NCBI RefSeq assembly: GCF_017305435.1
Contig: NZ_JAFKIP010000006.1
Coordinates: 1 to 64,000 of the forward strand
From: Microbacterium sp.
GTDB taxonomy: Bacteria; Actinomycetota; Actinomycetes; Actinomycetales; Microbacteriaceae
Direction of reading: 5' to 3'
DNA: 64,000 nt
The stretch's first letter is position 1. Each line of letters opens with the position of its first letter. A program made the position numbers and the translations under genes. Of this stretch, positions 44,369-54,831 are shown one piece after another. The notes beneath the pieces were generated by a model, which ran no database searches, had not been told where the DNA came from, and saw only the letters and a list, made by a program, of their open reading frames with translations.

Positions 44369-44399
44369 CACTCGCGCGCTCCTCGGTCATCGCTTCCGC

Positions 44400-44464
44400 G
44401 AGACTGCAGCTGTGCGCCGAGACAGCAGCCACCAGCTGCAGTCTCGGCGCACCAGTGCAGTCTC
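44400..44464. repeat. Palindromic intergenic repeat element
   Basis: Two nested inverted repeats occur: GAGACTGCAGCT (44400-44411) with AGCTGCAGTCTC (44434-44445), and GTGCGCCGAGAC (44412-44423) with GTCTCGGCGCAC (44441-44452). A third partial copy, GTGCAGTCTC, follows at 44455. It lies between convergent genes and overlaps the lldD stop by 2 bases. It may act as a bidirectional terminator or belong to a dispersed REP-like family. Confidence 0.6.
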
Positions 44465-45719
44465 ACCGAGGCGCGACGGCACCGACACCCGGGACCGGTG
44501 TCAGGCGCTGCAGCTGCGTCACGTGCCGAGGCTCGAGCTCGTCGATCGAGGCGACACCGAGCAGCTTCATCGTGCGTTCGATCTCGCTGCGCAGGATCGC
44601 GATCGTGCGATCGACACCACGCCGGCCTCCGGCCATGAGGCCGTACAGGTAGGCGCGCCCGATGAGGGTGAACTTCGCCCCCAGCGCCATCGACGCGACG
44701 ATGTCCGCGCCGTTCATGATGCCGGTGTCGACCATGATCGTCGCATCCGAGCCGACCTCGCGGACGACCTCCGGCAGCAGGCGGAACGGGATCGGCGCCC
44801 GGTCGAGCTGACGCCCGCCGTGGTTCGAGAGCACGATGCCGTCGACGCCGAGATCGACGAGCCGCTTCGAGTCGGCGACGTTCTGGACGCCCTTGATGAC
44901 GATCTTGCCCGGCCAGAGCGACCGGATGACCTCGAGGTCGTCGTAGCTGATCGTGGGGTCCATCGCGGCATCCAACAGCTCGCCTACCGTGCCGCGCGTC
45001 GTCGTCAGCGACGCGAACTCGAGCTTCGGCGTCGTGAGGAAGTCGATCCACCACCACGGGCGGGGGATCGCGTTGACGATCGTGCCGAGCGTCAGCTGCG
45101 GCGGGATCGAGAACCCGTTGCGCTTGTCGCGCAGACGTGCGCCCGCGACCGGGGTGTCGACCGTGAACATGAGCGTGTCGAACCCGGCCTTCGCCGCGCG
45201 CTCCACGAGCCCGTACGAGATCTCGCGGTCACGCATGACGTACAGCTGGAACCAGTTGCGCCCGTGCGGGTTCGTCGCGCGCACGTTCTCGATCGAGGTC
45301 GTGCCGAGGGTCGAGAGGGTGAACGGGATGCCGGCGGCGCCCGCGGCGCCCGCACCCGCGATCTCACCCTCGGTCTGCATGAGGCGGGTGAAGCCCGTCG
45401 GCGCGATGCCGAAGGGCAGCGCGGAGCGCCCGCCGAGGATCTCCACCGACGGGTCGACGTCCGCCGCGGGGCGGAGGATGTCGGGATGGAACTCGATGTC
45501 CTCGAACGCACGGCGAGCGCGCGCGAGGGAGAGCTCGCCCTCCGCGGCGCCGTCGGTGTAGTCGAAGGCCGCCTTGGGGGTGCGGCGCTTCGCGATCGTG
45601 CGCAGGTCGGCGATCGTCAGCGCACCGTCGAGCCGGCGCTTCGTGCCGTCGAGCTCGGGCTTCTTGAACTGCATGAGCTCGAGCAGTTCGGGGATCTTCG
45701 GGAGCTGGCGCTGGACCAT
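44463..45719 (-). CDS. lldD: L-lactate dehydrogenase / FMN-dependent alpha-hydroxy acid oxidase
   Basis: The enzyme oxidises L-lactate or a related hydroxy acid using FMN. The 418-residue protein has the family's F-D-Y-T-D-G-A-A (~53), [11 protein letters not shown] and the active-site block [10 protein letters not shown] (His ~298, Arg ~301). The C-terminal FMN phosphate site has D-T-G-I-M-N-G and [13 protein letters not shown] precedes ATG 45719. It is 11 bases downstream of a FadR-type regulator, so the pair is likely lldR-lldD. The length matches actinobacterial LldD2-type enzymes. Confidence 0.88.
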   Translation of the reverse strand: MVQRQLPKIPELLELMQFKKPELDGTKRRLDGALTIADLRTIAKRRTPKAAFDYTDGAAEGELSLARARRAFEDIEFHPDILRPAADVDPSVEILGGRSALPFGIAPTGFTRLMQTEGEIAGAGAAGAAGIPFTLSTLGTTSIENVRATNPHGRNWFQLYVMRDREISYGLVERAAKAGFDTLMFTVDTPVAGARLRDKRNGFSIPPQLTLGTIVNAIPRPWWWIDFLTTPKLEFASLTTTRGTVGELLDAAMDPTISYDDLEVIRSLWPGKIVIKGVQNVADSKRLVDLGVDGIVLSNHGGRQLDRAPIPFRLLPEVVREVGSDATIMVDTGIMNGADIVASMALGAKFTLIGRAYLYGLMAGGRRGVDRTIAILRSEIERTMKLLGVASIDELEPRHVTQLQRLTPVPGVGAVAPR

Positions 45720-45730
45720 GCGGTGGCCTT

Positions 45731-46483
45731 TCAACGGTCGGTGGAGGCGGGGGCGTCGGTCGGGACGGGAAGTCCCGCGTCGGCGTAGTAGTCGGTGATG
45801 TGTGCGCGAACGCGGCGGCGGGCGTCGGCGGCGTCGCCGCGCTCGATCGCCGCGAGGATCTCGCCATGCTCGTGACGCAGCCGTGTCGAGGTGGCGGCCC
45901 AGTCGGGCACGCGCGCGGCGCCCGCCCGGATGTAGCTCTCGATCGTCTCGCGCAGCCCCGCCATCGTCGCCGAGACGACGACGTTGCCGGATGCCTCGGC
46001 GAGGCGCACGTGGAACTGCGAATCGAGAGCCAGGAAGTCCTCGAGCGTCAGATTCGTCTCCTCCATCGCCGCCAGCGTCGCGCGGGCGTCGTCGAGGGCC
46101 GCGTCGGGCCTGTCTGCGAGGTGGGCGACGGCCCACTCCTCGAGGAGCAGCCGGGTCTCATAGACGTCGGGAATGGGGAAGCCCTGCGCGGCGACCTGCA
46201 GGCGGAGCAACTGCGCAAGACCGCCCTGCGGAGTCGCCGTGACGATGGCGCCCGACGTGGGGCCCGACCCCGTCGCCGTGCGGATGAGGCCCATGACCTC
46301 GAGGACCCGCAGCGCCTCGCGCACGCTCGAGCGGCCGACGCCGAGCGTCGCGGCGAGCTCGCGTTCGGGCTGCAGCCGGTCGCCGGGGCCGAGCCGACCC
46401 TCGAGCAGATCGCCCTCGATCTTGTCGAGCACGACCCGCCATGCGCGCGCGGGAACCGTCTGCTCCGATGCTGACTCCGTCAT
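45731..46483 (-). CDS. lldR: FadR/GntR-family regulator, LldR-like
   Basis: The protein has 250 residues from ATG 46483 (GGGG upstream); an ATG at 46498 is an alternative. The N-terminal winged helix has [29 protein letters not shown]. The FCD ligand domain carries D-x-x-F-H (D-S-Q-F-H) and two later conserved histidines (R-H-E-H). Two TGGTCCGACC operators lie directly upstream, so it probably autoregulates and represses lldD until lactate is present. Confidence 0.87.
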   Translation of the reverse strand: MTESASEQTVPARAWRVVLDKIEGDLLEGRLGPGDRLQPERELAATLGVGRSSVREALRVLEVMGLIRTATGSGPTSGAIVTATPQGGLAQLLRLQVAAQGFPIPDVYETRLLLEEWAVAHLADRPDAALDDARATLAAMEETNLTLEDFLALDSQFHVRLAEASGNVVVSATMAGLRETIESYIRAGAARVPDWAATSTRLRHEHGEILAAIERGDAADARRRVRAHITDYYADAGLPVPTDAPASTDR

Positions 46484-46497
46484 CTCGACCCCTTCCA

Positions 46498-46532
46498 TGG
46501 TCCGACCACGCTACAGCACTGTGGTCCGACCG
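46498..46532. promoter_or_regulatory. Paired FadR/GntR operators before lldR
   Basis: TGGTCCGACCA (46498-46508) and TGGTCCGACCG (46522-46532) lie 24 bases apart. Both fit the TGGTC-N-GACCA consensus of FadR-subfamily GntR regulators. The first overlaps the alternative start codon of lldR, so binding would directly block expression. Confidence 0.7.
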
Positions 46533-46595
46533 CCAAGCACCGAATGAAACGATACAACACCGACGTCGCCACCGCAGACCGCTTACGCTGAGCCC

Positions 46596-47435
46596 ATGGA
46601 TCCGCTCCCGATCGTCATCGCCGTCGCCGCGGCATCCGCGCTGTTCTGCTGGATCGCCTCGCTCGTCACGAAGGACACCTCGTGGGTCGATCGGCTCTGG
46701 TCGATCGTGCCCGTCGTGTACGTCTGGATCTTCGCCGTCGCGGCGCTCACCCACGGCGACGACTCGACCCGGCTCGTCCTCATGGCCGTGCTCGTCACGG
46801 CGTGGGGCGCGCGACTCACGTTCAATTTCGCCCGGAAGGGCGGGTACTCCGGCGTCGAGGACTACCGCTGGGCGATCCTGCGCGGACGCATGGCGTCGTG
46901 GCAGTTCCAGCTCTTCAACCTCTTCTTCATCGTGCTCTACCAGATGGCGCTTCTCGTGCTCATCACTCTGCCGGCGTTCGTCGCGTGGCAGCACCCGGCG
47001 CCGATCACCGGGTGGGATGCCGCCTTCGCGATCCTGTTCGTCCTCCTGCTGGCCGGCGAGACGATCGCGGATCAGCAGCAGTGGGAGTTCCACCAGCGCA
47101 AGAAGCGCGGCGAGGCCGAGGGCTTCCTGACGTCGGGGCTCTTCGCCTTCTCTCGGCATCCCAACTTCTTCTTCGAGCAGGCACAGTGGTGGGCCTTCTA
47201 CGCACTCGGCGCGAGCGCCGCGGTGACCGCGGGCGCCGGCTTCTGGGGCGGGGCCGTCAACCCGACCATCGTCGGAGCGGTGCTCCTGACGGTGCTCTTC
47301 ATCGGGTCGACGGTGTTCACCGAATCGATCTCGGCATCGAAGTACCCCGCCTACGCGCAGTACCGCAAGGAGACGTCGATGCTCGTCCCGCTCCCCCGCC
47401 GCCGCGCGACGGCGGGCACCGGGGCGGTCAGCTGA
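46596..47435 (+). CDS. DUF1295 / steroid 5-alpha-reductase-like membrane protein
   Basis: This 279-residue protein has about seven hydrophobic segments. Diagnostic motifs are S-W-V-D-R-L-W-S (~29), W-G-A-R-L-T-F-N-F-A (~69), a conserved E-D-Y-R-W, and the C-terminal F-S-R-H-P-N-F-F-F-E-Q (~184) plus Y-P-A-Y-A-Q-Y near the end. DUF1295 proteins are predicted membrane reductases or methyltransferases of lipids. The 3' end overlaps tdk convergently by 8 bases. Confidence 0.87.
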   Translation: MDPLPIVIAVAAASALFCWIASLVTKDTSWVDRLWSIVPVVYVWIFAVAALTHGDDSTRLVLMAVLVTAWGARLTFNFARKGGYSGVEDYRWAILRGRMASWQFQLFNLFFIVLYQMALLVLITLPAFVAWQHPAPITGWDAAFAILFVLLLAGETIADQQQWEFHQRKKRGEAEGFLTSGLFAFSRHPNFFFEQAQWWAFYALGASAAVTAGAGFWGGAVNPTIVGAVLLTVLFIGSTVFTESISASKYPAYAQYRKETSMLVPLPRRRATAGTGAVS

Positions 47436-48030
47436 GGCGACCGCCCGAGGCGAGCAGGTAGTCCTGCGCGCAGAGCGATTCGTAGGTGACCTGATCGTGG
47501 TCGAGGTCGTCGATCGCGACCTGGTCGCCGTCGAACACGAATCGTCCACCGACCAGGCGCGCGTTGAAGAGCGCCTTGCGGCCGCACCGGCAGATCGTCT
47601 TCAGTTCTTCGAGGCTGTGCGCCACTTCCATGAGGCGCGCCGACCCCGGGAAGGCGTGCGTGCGGAAGTCGGTGCGGATGCCGTAGGCGAGCACCGGGAT
47701 GCCGTCCTCGACCGTGAGACGCAGAAGGTCGTCGACCTGAGCGGGAGTAAGGAACTGCGCCTCGTCGATGAGGAGGCAGGCGACCGCGCCGACATACCGC
47801 GAGCCGTGCTCCGCAACGAGCGAGCGGACGTCGGCGCCAGGCGCGATGAGGAAGTCGACCTGACGCTCGACGCCGAGCCGGCTCGAGATCTGATCAGCGC
47901 CCTTCGTGTCGATCTCCGGTTTGGCGAGCAGGACGTGCTGGCCGCGTTCCTCGTAGTTGAACGCGGCCTGCAGCAGCGCCGTCGACTTGCCGGAGTTCAT
48001 CGCCCCGTAGCGAAAGTAGAGTTTGGCCAC
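47428..48030 (-). CDS. tdk: Thymidine kinase
   Basis: This 200-residue enzyme phosphorylates thymidine for salvage. It has Walker A G-A-M-N-S-G-K-S-T (~9-17), the D-E-A-Q-F motif (~90-94) and the C-terminal lasso with Y-E-S-L-C. Zinc ligands C-R-C-G at ~147-150 and the later Cys in S-L-C-A-Q are present, although the zinc knuckle seems reduced. The promoter region is shared with the divergent YCII gene. Confidence 0.92.
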   Translation of the reverse strand: MAKLYFRYGAMNSGKSTALLQAAFNYEERGQHVLLAKPEIDTKGADQISSRLGVERQVDFLIAPGADVRSLVAEHGSRYVGAVACLLIDEAQFLTPAQVDDLLRLTVEDGIPVLAYGIRTDFRTHAFPGSARLMEVAHSLEELKTICRCGRKALFNARLVGGRFVFDGDQVAIDDLDHDQVTYESLCAQDYLLASGGRLS

Positions 48031-48124
48031 CAGAGGATCTTACGCATGATGTCGATTCCATCCGACGCCGTTCGACGCAATAGTAGGAGGGCGACCGACG
48101 CCCCCACCGAACAAGGGAGACATC

Positions 48125-48556
48125 ATGCCCAAGTACATGCTGATCATGCGCAACGGCGGGTCCGCGCAGGACTATGCCGACATGGACTTCGAGGCCATCA
48201 TCAATGCGATGGGCGCCTACAACGAGTCCATGATGGATGCCGGCGTGCTCATCGCCGGTGAAGGGCTGACGGATGCCGCGCAGGGCGCCGTCGTCGAGTT
48301 CACCGGCGAGGCGCCGATCGTGACGGACGGCCCCTACGGCGAGGTGCACGAGCTGTTCAACGGCTTCTGGACCGTGCAGGTGGCGACGCAGGACGAGGCG
48401 ATCGAGTGGGCCAAGCGCGCCCCGCTCGGCACCGGGAACAAGATCGAGGTGCGCCGCGTCACCGACGAGAGCGATTTCGCTCAGTACGAGGACAACGAGT
48501 ACATCCAGAAGGAGAAGGGCTGGCGCGCCGATCAGGAAGCCGCTGCGGGCCGGTGA
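48125..48556 (+). CDS. YCII-related (DGPF) family protein
   Basis: This 143-residue protein begins with the YCII pattern M-P-K-Y-M-L-I-M and has V-T-D-G-P-Y-G-E at ~66-73, the family's DGPF-like motif with Tyr for Phe. Such proteins are nearly always encoded next to ECF42 sigma factors; here the stop overlaps the sigma factor start (GTGA). The biochemical role is unknown. AGGGAG precedes ATG 48125. Confidence 0.9.
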   Translation: MPKYMLIMRNGGSAQDYADMDFEAIINAMGAYNESMMDAGVLIAGEGLTDAAQGAVVEFTGEAPIVTDGPYGEVHELFNGFWTVQVATQDEAIEWAKRAPLGTGNKIEVRRVTDESDFAQYEDNEYIQKEKGWRADQEAAAGR

Positions 48557-49788
48557 GCGAGGAGGTCCGCCGCGCGGTCGACGCGGTCTGGCGCATCGAG
48601 AGCGCGCGCATCGTCGCCACGCTCGCGAAGGCGACCGGCGACGTCGGCCGTGCGGAGGACCTCGCTCAGGAGGCTCTCGTCGAGGCGTTGCGCCAGTGGC
48701 CGGAGTCGGGCGTGCCGCGTACCCCGGGGGCGTGGCTCACGGCCGTCGCGAAGCGGCGGGCGATCGACCAGTGGCGCCGCGACGCCGCGCTCGACGAGCG
48801 GTACCGGGTGCTGGCGCACGAACTCGAAGAGACGACGGATGCCGAGTGGCAGCCGATCGCCGACGATGTGCTGCGTCTCGTGTTCACGGCCTGTCACCCC
48901 GTGCTGTCGCGCGAGTCGCAGGTCGCCCTCACCCTCCGGGTCGTCAGCGGCCTCACCACGACCGAGATCGCGCGCATGCTGCTGGTGCCGGTGCCGACGG
49001 TGCAGGCGCGCATCACGCGGGCGAAGAAGACGCTCGCGGCCGCTCGCGTGCCGTTCGAGACCCCCGACCCGCAGCAGTGGCCGGAACGGCTCGCGGGCGT
49101 CCTCGGCGTCGTCTACCTGCTGTACACCGAGGGATACGCCGCGACGAGCGGCGCGACCTGGATCCGCCACGACCTCGCCGATGAGGCGCTGCGGCTCGGC
49201 CGCGTCATCGCCCGGCTCGTGCCGCACGAGTCCGAGGCGCACGCGCTCGTGGCGCTCATGGAGGTGCAGTCGTCGCGGTTCGCGGCGCGCGTCGCTGCGG
49301 ACGGCAGCGCGGTGCTGCTGGCGGACCAGGACCGTCGGCGCTGGGATCGTCCCCAGATCGCCCGAGCCACTGCGGCGCTCGCCCGCGCCGATGCGCTCGG
49401 CCGCGGGCGCGGGCCGTATGCGCTCCAGGCGGCGATCGGTCTGGTCCACGCCGCCGCGCCCGACGTCGCACAGACCGACTGGGAGCAGATCGTGATCCTG
49501 TACGAGGCGCTCGGGCAACTCACACGGAACCCCGTCGTCGAGCTCAACCGCGCCGTGGCGGTGTCGATGGCGACGGGGCCTGCGACGGCGCTGCGCATCG
49601 TCGACGCGCTGGCCTCGGACCCTGCGCTCGCCGGCAGCCATCTGCTGCCGAGTGTGCGCGGCGAGCTGCTGGCCCGACTGGGGCGCGACGATGAGGCGCG
49701 CGCCGAGCTCCTCGCGGCGGCGGGCCTCGCGGGCAACGACCGTGAGGCGGCGGTGCTGCGCGCGAAGGCCGCGGCGCTCAGGCCGTGA
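48553..49788 (+). CDS. ECF42-type RNA polymerase sigma factor with C-terminal extension
   Basis: This 411-residue sigma factor has region 2 (~12-80, with D-L-A-Q-E-A-L-V-E-A-L) and region 4 (~105-165, with T-T-T-E-I-A-R-M-L-L-V). An alpha-helical extension of ~240 residues follows, with W-P-E-R-L-A-G-V-L-G-V-V-Y-L-L-Y-T-E-G-Y and repeated TPR-like helices. This is the ECF42/DUF6596 architecture. No anti-sigma gene is present, as is usual for ECF42, whose activity is thought to depend on its own extension. It is coupled to the YCII gene and overlaps the mqo 3' end by 11 bases. Confidence 0.9.
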   Translation: MSEEVRRAVDAVWRIESARIVATLAKATGDVGRAEDLAQEALVEALRQWPESGVPRTPGAWLTAVAKRRAIDQWRRDAALDERYRVLAHELEETTDAEWQPIADDVLRLVFTACHPVLSRESQVALTLRVVSGLTTTEIARMLLVPVPTVQARITRAKKTLAAARVPFETPDPQQWPERLAGVLGVVYLLYTEGYAATSGATWIRHDLADEALRLGRVIARLVPHESEAHALVALMEVQSSRFAARVAADGSAVLLADQDRRRWDRPQIARATAALARADALGRGRGPYALQAAIGLVHAAAPDVAQTDWEQIVILYEALGQLTRNPVVELNRAVAVSMATGPATALRIVDALASDPALAGSHLLPSVRGELLARLGRDDEARAELLAAAGLAGNDREAAVLRAKAAALRP

Positions 49789-51250
49789 TGCCGAGCACTC
49801 CCGCGGTGCGCTCGACCGAGGCGCGCGCCGTCGCGGCGTCGCCGTTGAGGGTCTCGCCGTAGCTCGGGATGAGCTTCTTCAGCTCCGGCTCCCATCCCGC
49901 GATGCGGTCGGGGAAGCACGTCTTCAGCAGGCCGAGCATGATGGATGCCGCCGTCGACGCGCCGGGCGAGGCGCCGAGCAGACCCGCGATCGACCCGTCG
50001 GCCGAGGTCACGACCTCAGTGCCGAACTGCAGGACGCCGCCCTTCTGGGCATCCTTCTTCATCACCTGCGCACGCTGACCGGCCTGCAGAAGCTCCCAGT
50101 CCTCATCCTTCGCCGTCGGCATGAAGGTGCGCAGCGAGTCGACCTTCTTCTTGTGGTTCTTCAGCAGTTCGCCGACCAGGTACGAGATGAGGCTCGGGTT
50201 GTCGATCGCGACCTTGATCATTGGCCAGAGGTTGCCGGGGCGCACCTGCGCGACGATGTCGGTGATGCGGCCGTTCTTGAGGAACTTCGGGCTGAACGTC
50301 GCGAACGGGCCGAACAGCAGCGAGGCCTCGCCGTCGACGACGCGGGTATCGAGGTGCGGCACCGACATCGGCGGCGCGCCGACGGAGGCCTGTGAGTACA
50401 CCTTCGCCTTGTGCTGCGCGACGATCGCCGGGTTCGACGTCTTCAGCCACTGGCCGCCGATAGGGAAGACCCCGTAGCCGGAGATCTCGGGGATGCCCGA
50501 GGACTGCAGCAACTTGATGGCCCAGCCGCCCGCACCGACGAACACGAAGCGCGCGTCGAGGCTGCCGGGCGTGCGGCCGAGCGAGTGGCGGTAGCTCACG
50601 CGCCACGTGCCGTCCTTCTGGCGGCGGAGCTTCCGCGCCTCGATGTTCGTGCGCACCTCGACGCCCTCGGCCTGCAGGTGGTCGAACAGCTGACGGGTGA
50701 GCGCGCCGAAATCGACGTCGGTGCCGGCAGGCACCCGGGTCGCCGCGAACGGCTCACCCTTCTTGCGCTTCTGCATGAGCAGCGGGGCCCACTGGTTGAT
50801 GACGCGGGAGTCCTCGGAGTACTCGATGCCGGCGAACAGCGGCTGCTTCCTGAGCTCCTCGTAGCGCTTGCGGAGGTAGGTGACATCCTTCTCGCCGCGG
50901 ACGAACGTCATGTGCGGCGTCGCGTTGATGAACGTCTTCGGCTCGTCGAGGACGCCCTGCTCGATCAGGCTGGACCACAGCTGGCGGCTCTGCTGGAACT
51001 GCTCGTTGATGGCGATCGCCTTGGCGGGGTCGACCGAGCCGTCCTTGCCTTCGGGCATGTAGTTCAGCTCGCAGAGGGCGGCGTGGCCGGTGCCGGCGTT
51101 GTTCCACGCGTTGGACGACTCCTCGGCGACCTCGCTGAGCCGCTCGAGCACGACGATCTTCCAGTCCGGCTGCAGTCGCTGCAGGAGGGTTCCGAGGGTG
51201 GCACTCATGATGCCACCGCCGATCAGGACGACGTCGACGGGTTCACTCAC
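49778..51250 (-). CDS. mqo: Malate:quinone oxidoreductase
   Basis: This FAD enzyme oxidises malate to oxaloacetate and reduces quinone at the membrane. The 490-residue protein has the FAD-binding motif V-L-I-G-G-G-I-M-S-A-T-L-G near the N-terminus, N-N-A-G-T-G-H-A (~50), F-V-G-A-G-G (~230) and C-terminal L-L-G-A-S-P-G-A-S-T. A GTG start at 51250 was chosen; a TAGACT -10-like box lies just upstream and no Shine-Dalgarno is seen, so it may be leaderless. The length is typical (~490-500). Confidence 0.94.
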   Translation of the reverse strand: MSEPVDVVLIGGGIMSATLGTLLQRLQPDWKIVVLERLSEVAEESSNAWNNAGTGHAALCELNYMPEGKDGSVDPAKAIAINEQFQQSRQLWSSLIEQGVLDEPKTFINATPHMTFVRGEKDVTYLRKRYEELRKQPLFAGIEYSEDSRVINQWAPLLMQKRKKGEPFAATRVPAGTDVDFGALTRQLFDHLQAEGVEVRTNIEARKLRRQKDGTWRVSYRHSLGRTPGSLDARFVFVGAGGWAIKLLQSSGIPEISGYGVFPIGGQWLKTSNPAIVAQHKAKVYSQASVGAPPMSVPHLDTRVVDGEASLLFGPFATFSPKFLKNGRITDIVAQVRPGNLWPMIKVAIDNPSLISYLVGELLKNHKKKVDSLRTFMPTAKDEDWELLQAGQRAQVMKKDAQKGGVLQFGTEVVTSADGSIAGLLGASPGASTAASIMLGLLKTCFPDRIAGWEPELKKLIPSYGETLNGDAATARASVERTAGVLGITA

Positions 51251-51345
51251 GATGTCCCAGTCTAGGCGGCGTTCTCGGCGCGCGCCGACGTCAGCGGCAT
51301 CCACGCTCGTCAAGGATCGCGGTTCTTGCCGATCGGTGAAGACGC

Positions 51346-52503
<1,158 letters not shown>

Positions 52504-53022
52504 TCAGCGCCCCGTGCCGGCGTGGACGACGGCCTCGACATCGCCGTCCAGACCGAAAGCGGTGTGCACGAGGCGCGCCGCCTCGGCGAGGTCGTCGCCG
52601 CGCACCACGACCGAGATGCGGATCTCGGACGTCGAGATCATCTCGATGTTCACTCCCGCCGTCGACAGCGCCTCGAAGAGCGTCGCTGAGACACCCGAGT
52701 GCGTGCGCATGCCGGCGCCGACCACGGAGAGCTTGCCGATCTGGTCGTCGTGGACGAGACTCTCGAAACCGACCGAGCCCTGCTCGCCGGCGAGGGCGCG
52801 GAGCGCGACCGCGGCATCCGACTTGGGAAGCGTGAAGGAGATGTCGGTGCGACCGGTCGCGGCCGCCGACACGTTCTGCACGATCATGTCGACGTTCGCG
52901 CCGCTCTTGGCGACGACGCTGAAGATCTCCGCCGCCTTGCCGGGGACGTCGGGAACCCCGATGACCGTGACTTTGGCCTGGCCGAGGTCGGTGGCGACAC
53001 CGGCGACGATGGGCTCTTCCAT
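52504..53022 (-). other. lysC: Internal start for the aspartate kinase beta subunit
   Basis: An in-frame ATG at 53022 is preceded by GAGGAGTCCGCC, a strong ribosome site, and would yield a 172-residue protein of the two ACT domains beginning [12 protein letters not shown]. In Corynebacterium glutamicum the beta subunit of the alpha2-beta2 enzyme starts at the equivalent position. The sequence shows the site; production of the protein is inference. Confidence 0.6.
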
Positions 53023-53802
53023 GGCGGACTCCTCTGCGACGGCCGCGATCGCGGCGGGGACGGTCATGCCCTCGCCGAGCACGAACGTGCCCTGGCCGGA
53101 GCTGAAGGTGGAACGGGCGTTGATCATGACGCCGTGACGGCGCGCGTACTCGACGGCACGGATGTAGAGCACTTTGGCGCCGTTGGCGGCGAGCTCGAGC
53201 ATCTCCTCGGCGGAGACGACCTCGAGCTTGCGTGCCTTCGGGACGACGCGGGGGTCGGCGGTGAAGATGCCGTCGACGTCGCTGTAGATCTCGCAGACGT
53301 CGGCCTGCAGGGCGGCGGCGAGCGCGACGGCGGTCGTGTCGGAGCCGCCGCGGCCGAGCGTCGTGATGTCGCGGGTGTCGCGGTTGAAGCCCTGGAACCC
53401 CGCGACGATCACGATGGCGCCCTCGTCGAGCGCTTCGCGCAGCCGCACGGGCGTCACGTCCACGATGCGCGCGGCGCCGTGGGTGCCGTCGGTGATCATG
53501 CCGGCCTGGCTGCCGGTGAAGGAGCGCGCCTCGAAGCCCATCGAGTGGATCGCCATGGCCAGAAGCGCCATCGAGATGCGCTCCCCCGAGCTCAGCAGCA
53601 TGTCGAGTTCGCGCGGCGCCGGGATCGGGGCGACATCGTGTGCCAGGTCGAGGAGCTCATCGGTCGTGTCGCCCATCGCCGAGACGGCGACGACGACGTC
53701 GTGACCCGCTCGCCGAGCGTCGACGATGCGCTTGGCGACGCGCTTGATGCTCTCCGCGTCGGCGACGGAGGACCCGCCGTACTTCTGGACGATCAGCGCC
53801 AC
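52504..53802 (-). CDS. lysC: Aspartate kinase, alpha subunit
   Basis: The enzyme phosphorylates aspartate, the committed step of the aspartate family, and is feedback-inhibited in this group by lysine plus threonine. The 432-residue protein starts at GTG 53802 behind GGAG. It shows K-Y-G-G-S-S (~7-12), G-R-G-G-S-D-T-T and two C-terminal ACT domains (~270-430). An internal in-frame start at 53022 with its own GAGGAG likely gives the beta subunit, as in Corynebacterium. It is followed by asd. Confidence 0.95.
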   Translation of the reverse strand: MALIVQKYGGSSVADAESIKRVAKRIVDARRAGHDVVVAVSAMGDTTDELLDLAHDVAPIPAPRELDMLLSSGERISMALLAMAIHSMGFEARSFTGSQAGMITDGTHGAARIVDVTPVRLREALDEGAIVIVAGFQGFNRDTRDITTLGRGGSDTTAVALAAALQADVCEIYSDVDGIFTADPRVVPKARKLEVVSAEEMLELAANGAKVLYIRAVEYARRHGVMINARSTFSSGQGTFVLGEGMTVPAAIAAVAEESAMEEPIVAGVATDLGQAKVTVIGVPDVPGKAAEIFSVVAKSGANVDMIVQNVSAAATGRTDISFTLPKSDAAVALRALAGEQGSVGFESLVHDDQIGKLSVVGAGMRTHSGVSATLFEALSTAGVNIEMISTSEIRISVVVRGDDLAEAARLVHTAFGLDGDVEAVVHAGTGR

Positions 53803-53945
53803 GTGTGGAACTCCGCGTAGGTCGGTGGTGGTGTCGAGCGTGTGCGGATGCCGCACCGCTCAGCCGGGCGCATCCGCGCCCTCGCCCATTGTAGAGAGCG
53901 GCGGATGCCCGTCCGGCCATGTGACGGGGCCGCGGCGGGGGTCCG

Positions 53946-54821
53946 CTACCCGCGCGCCGCTGCGTACGTGTTCGCCTGATGGGCCACGTCGTCGACGTAT
54001 GCATCGAGGTGGTTGTAGCTGAACACGGCACGGCGCCAGCCCACGGCGTCGGTCATGGATCCCGCCGCACACAGGTAGCGTGCGGTCGCTGCGGCGGCGT
54101 CGTCGATGTCCTGGGGGTCGGCCACGCCGTCGCCGTCGGCGTCGATCCCGACGCGCTGCCAGGTCTCGGGGATGAACTGCATCGGGCCGACGGCACGATC
54201 CCATCGGGTGTCGCCGTCGAGCGCGCCGCCGTCGGTGTCGGCGATGAGCGCGACGCCGTCGCCGTCGAGCGCCGGGCCGAGGATCGCCGGACTGACCCGC
54301 CCGTCGACGCCGACGCTCGCTCCCCCATGGGTGCCGTGCCCCGACTCGACGGCGCCGATCGCGGCGATCGTGTTCCAGCCCACGCCGCATCCGGGGTCGT
54401 CGATGTCGGTGCGCAGCTGCGCCGCGGCGTAGGCGCGCAGCGCGCGCGGGGGGATGCCGGTGGCCGCGGAGAGCCGACCGACCCACTCCGCATCGGGCTG
54501 CGGCGACGCGACCCCCGATCGGATCGCCTGCATGCCCGGCTCGGAGCCGCCGAGACTGGACGCCGCGGCATCCGACAGGTCCTCCGCGGCGCTGGTCTCG
54601 GAGCGCACCGCTCCGTGCGCGGGCAGGACGGCGATGCTCTCGCGGAGGGCACTTGCGAGCGGAGCGGCTTCGGTGACGCGGCCGTCGTGCGGGAAGAACG
54701 CGACGACGGCGACGACGACGGCCGCCGCCCCGATGATGGCCAGGACGCGACCGGGCCAGTCCGGGCGCAGACGGTCGCGATCGCGACGCCGCTCGCGGAA
54801 CGAGGGAGGAAGGGAGGTCAT
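53946..54821 (-). CDS. Lytic transglycosylase (SLT-type), membrane-anchored
   Basis: The protein is 291 residues long. An N-terminal basic region and one membrane helix (~24-43) are followed by a low-complexity segment and a lytic murein transglycosylase domain (~115-285). The catalytic Glu159 is in A-V-E-S-G-H-G, followed by G-P-M-Q-F-I-P-E-T-W and A-A-R-Y-L-C. It cleaves glycan strands. It lies 10 bases downstream of the PstB gene and closes the surface locus. Confidence 0.87.
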   Translation of the reverse strand: MTSLPPSFRERRRDRDRLRPDWPGRVLAIIGAAAVVVAVVAFFPHDGRVTEAAPLASALRESIAVLPAHGAVRSETSAAEDLSDAAASSLGGSEPGMQAIRSGVASPQPDAEWVGRLSAATGIPPRALRAYAAAQLRTDIDDPGCGVGWNTIAAIGAVESGHGTHGGASVGVDGRVSPAILGPALDGDGVALIADTDGGALDGDTRWDRAVGPMQFIPETWQRVGIDADGDGVADPQDIDDAAAATARYLCAAGSMTDAVGWRRAVFSYNHLDAYVDDVAHQANTYAAARG

Positions 54822-54831
54822 GGGCGGAGCC

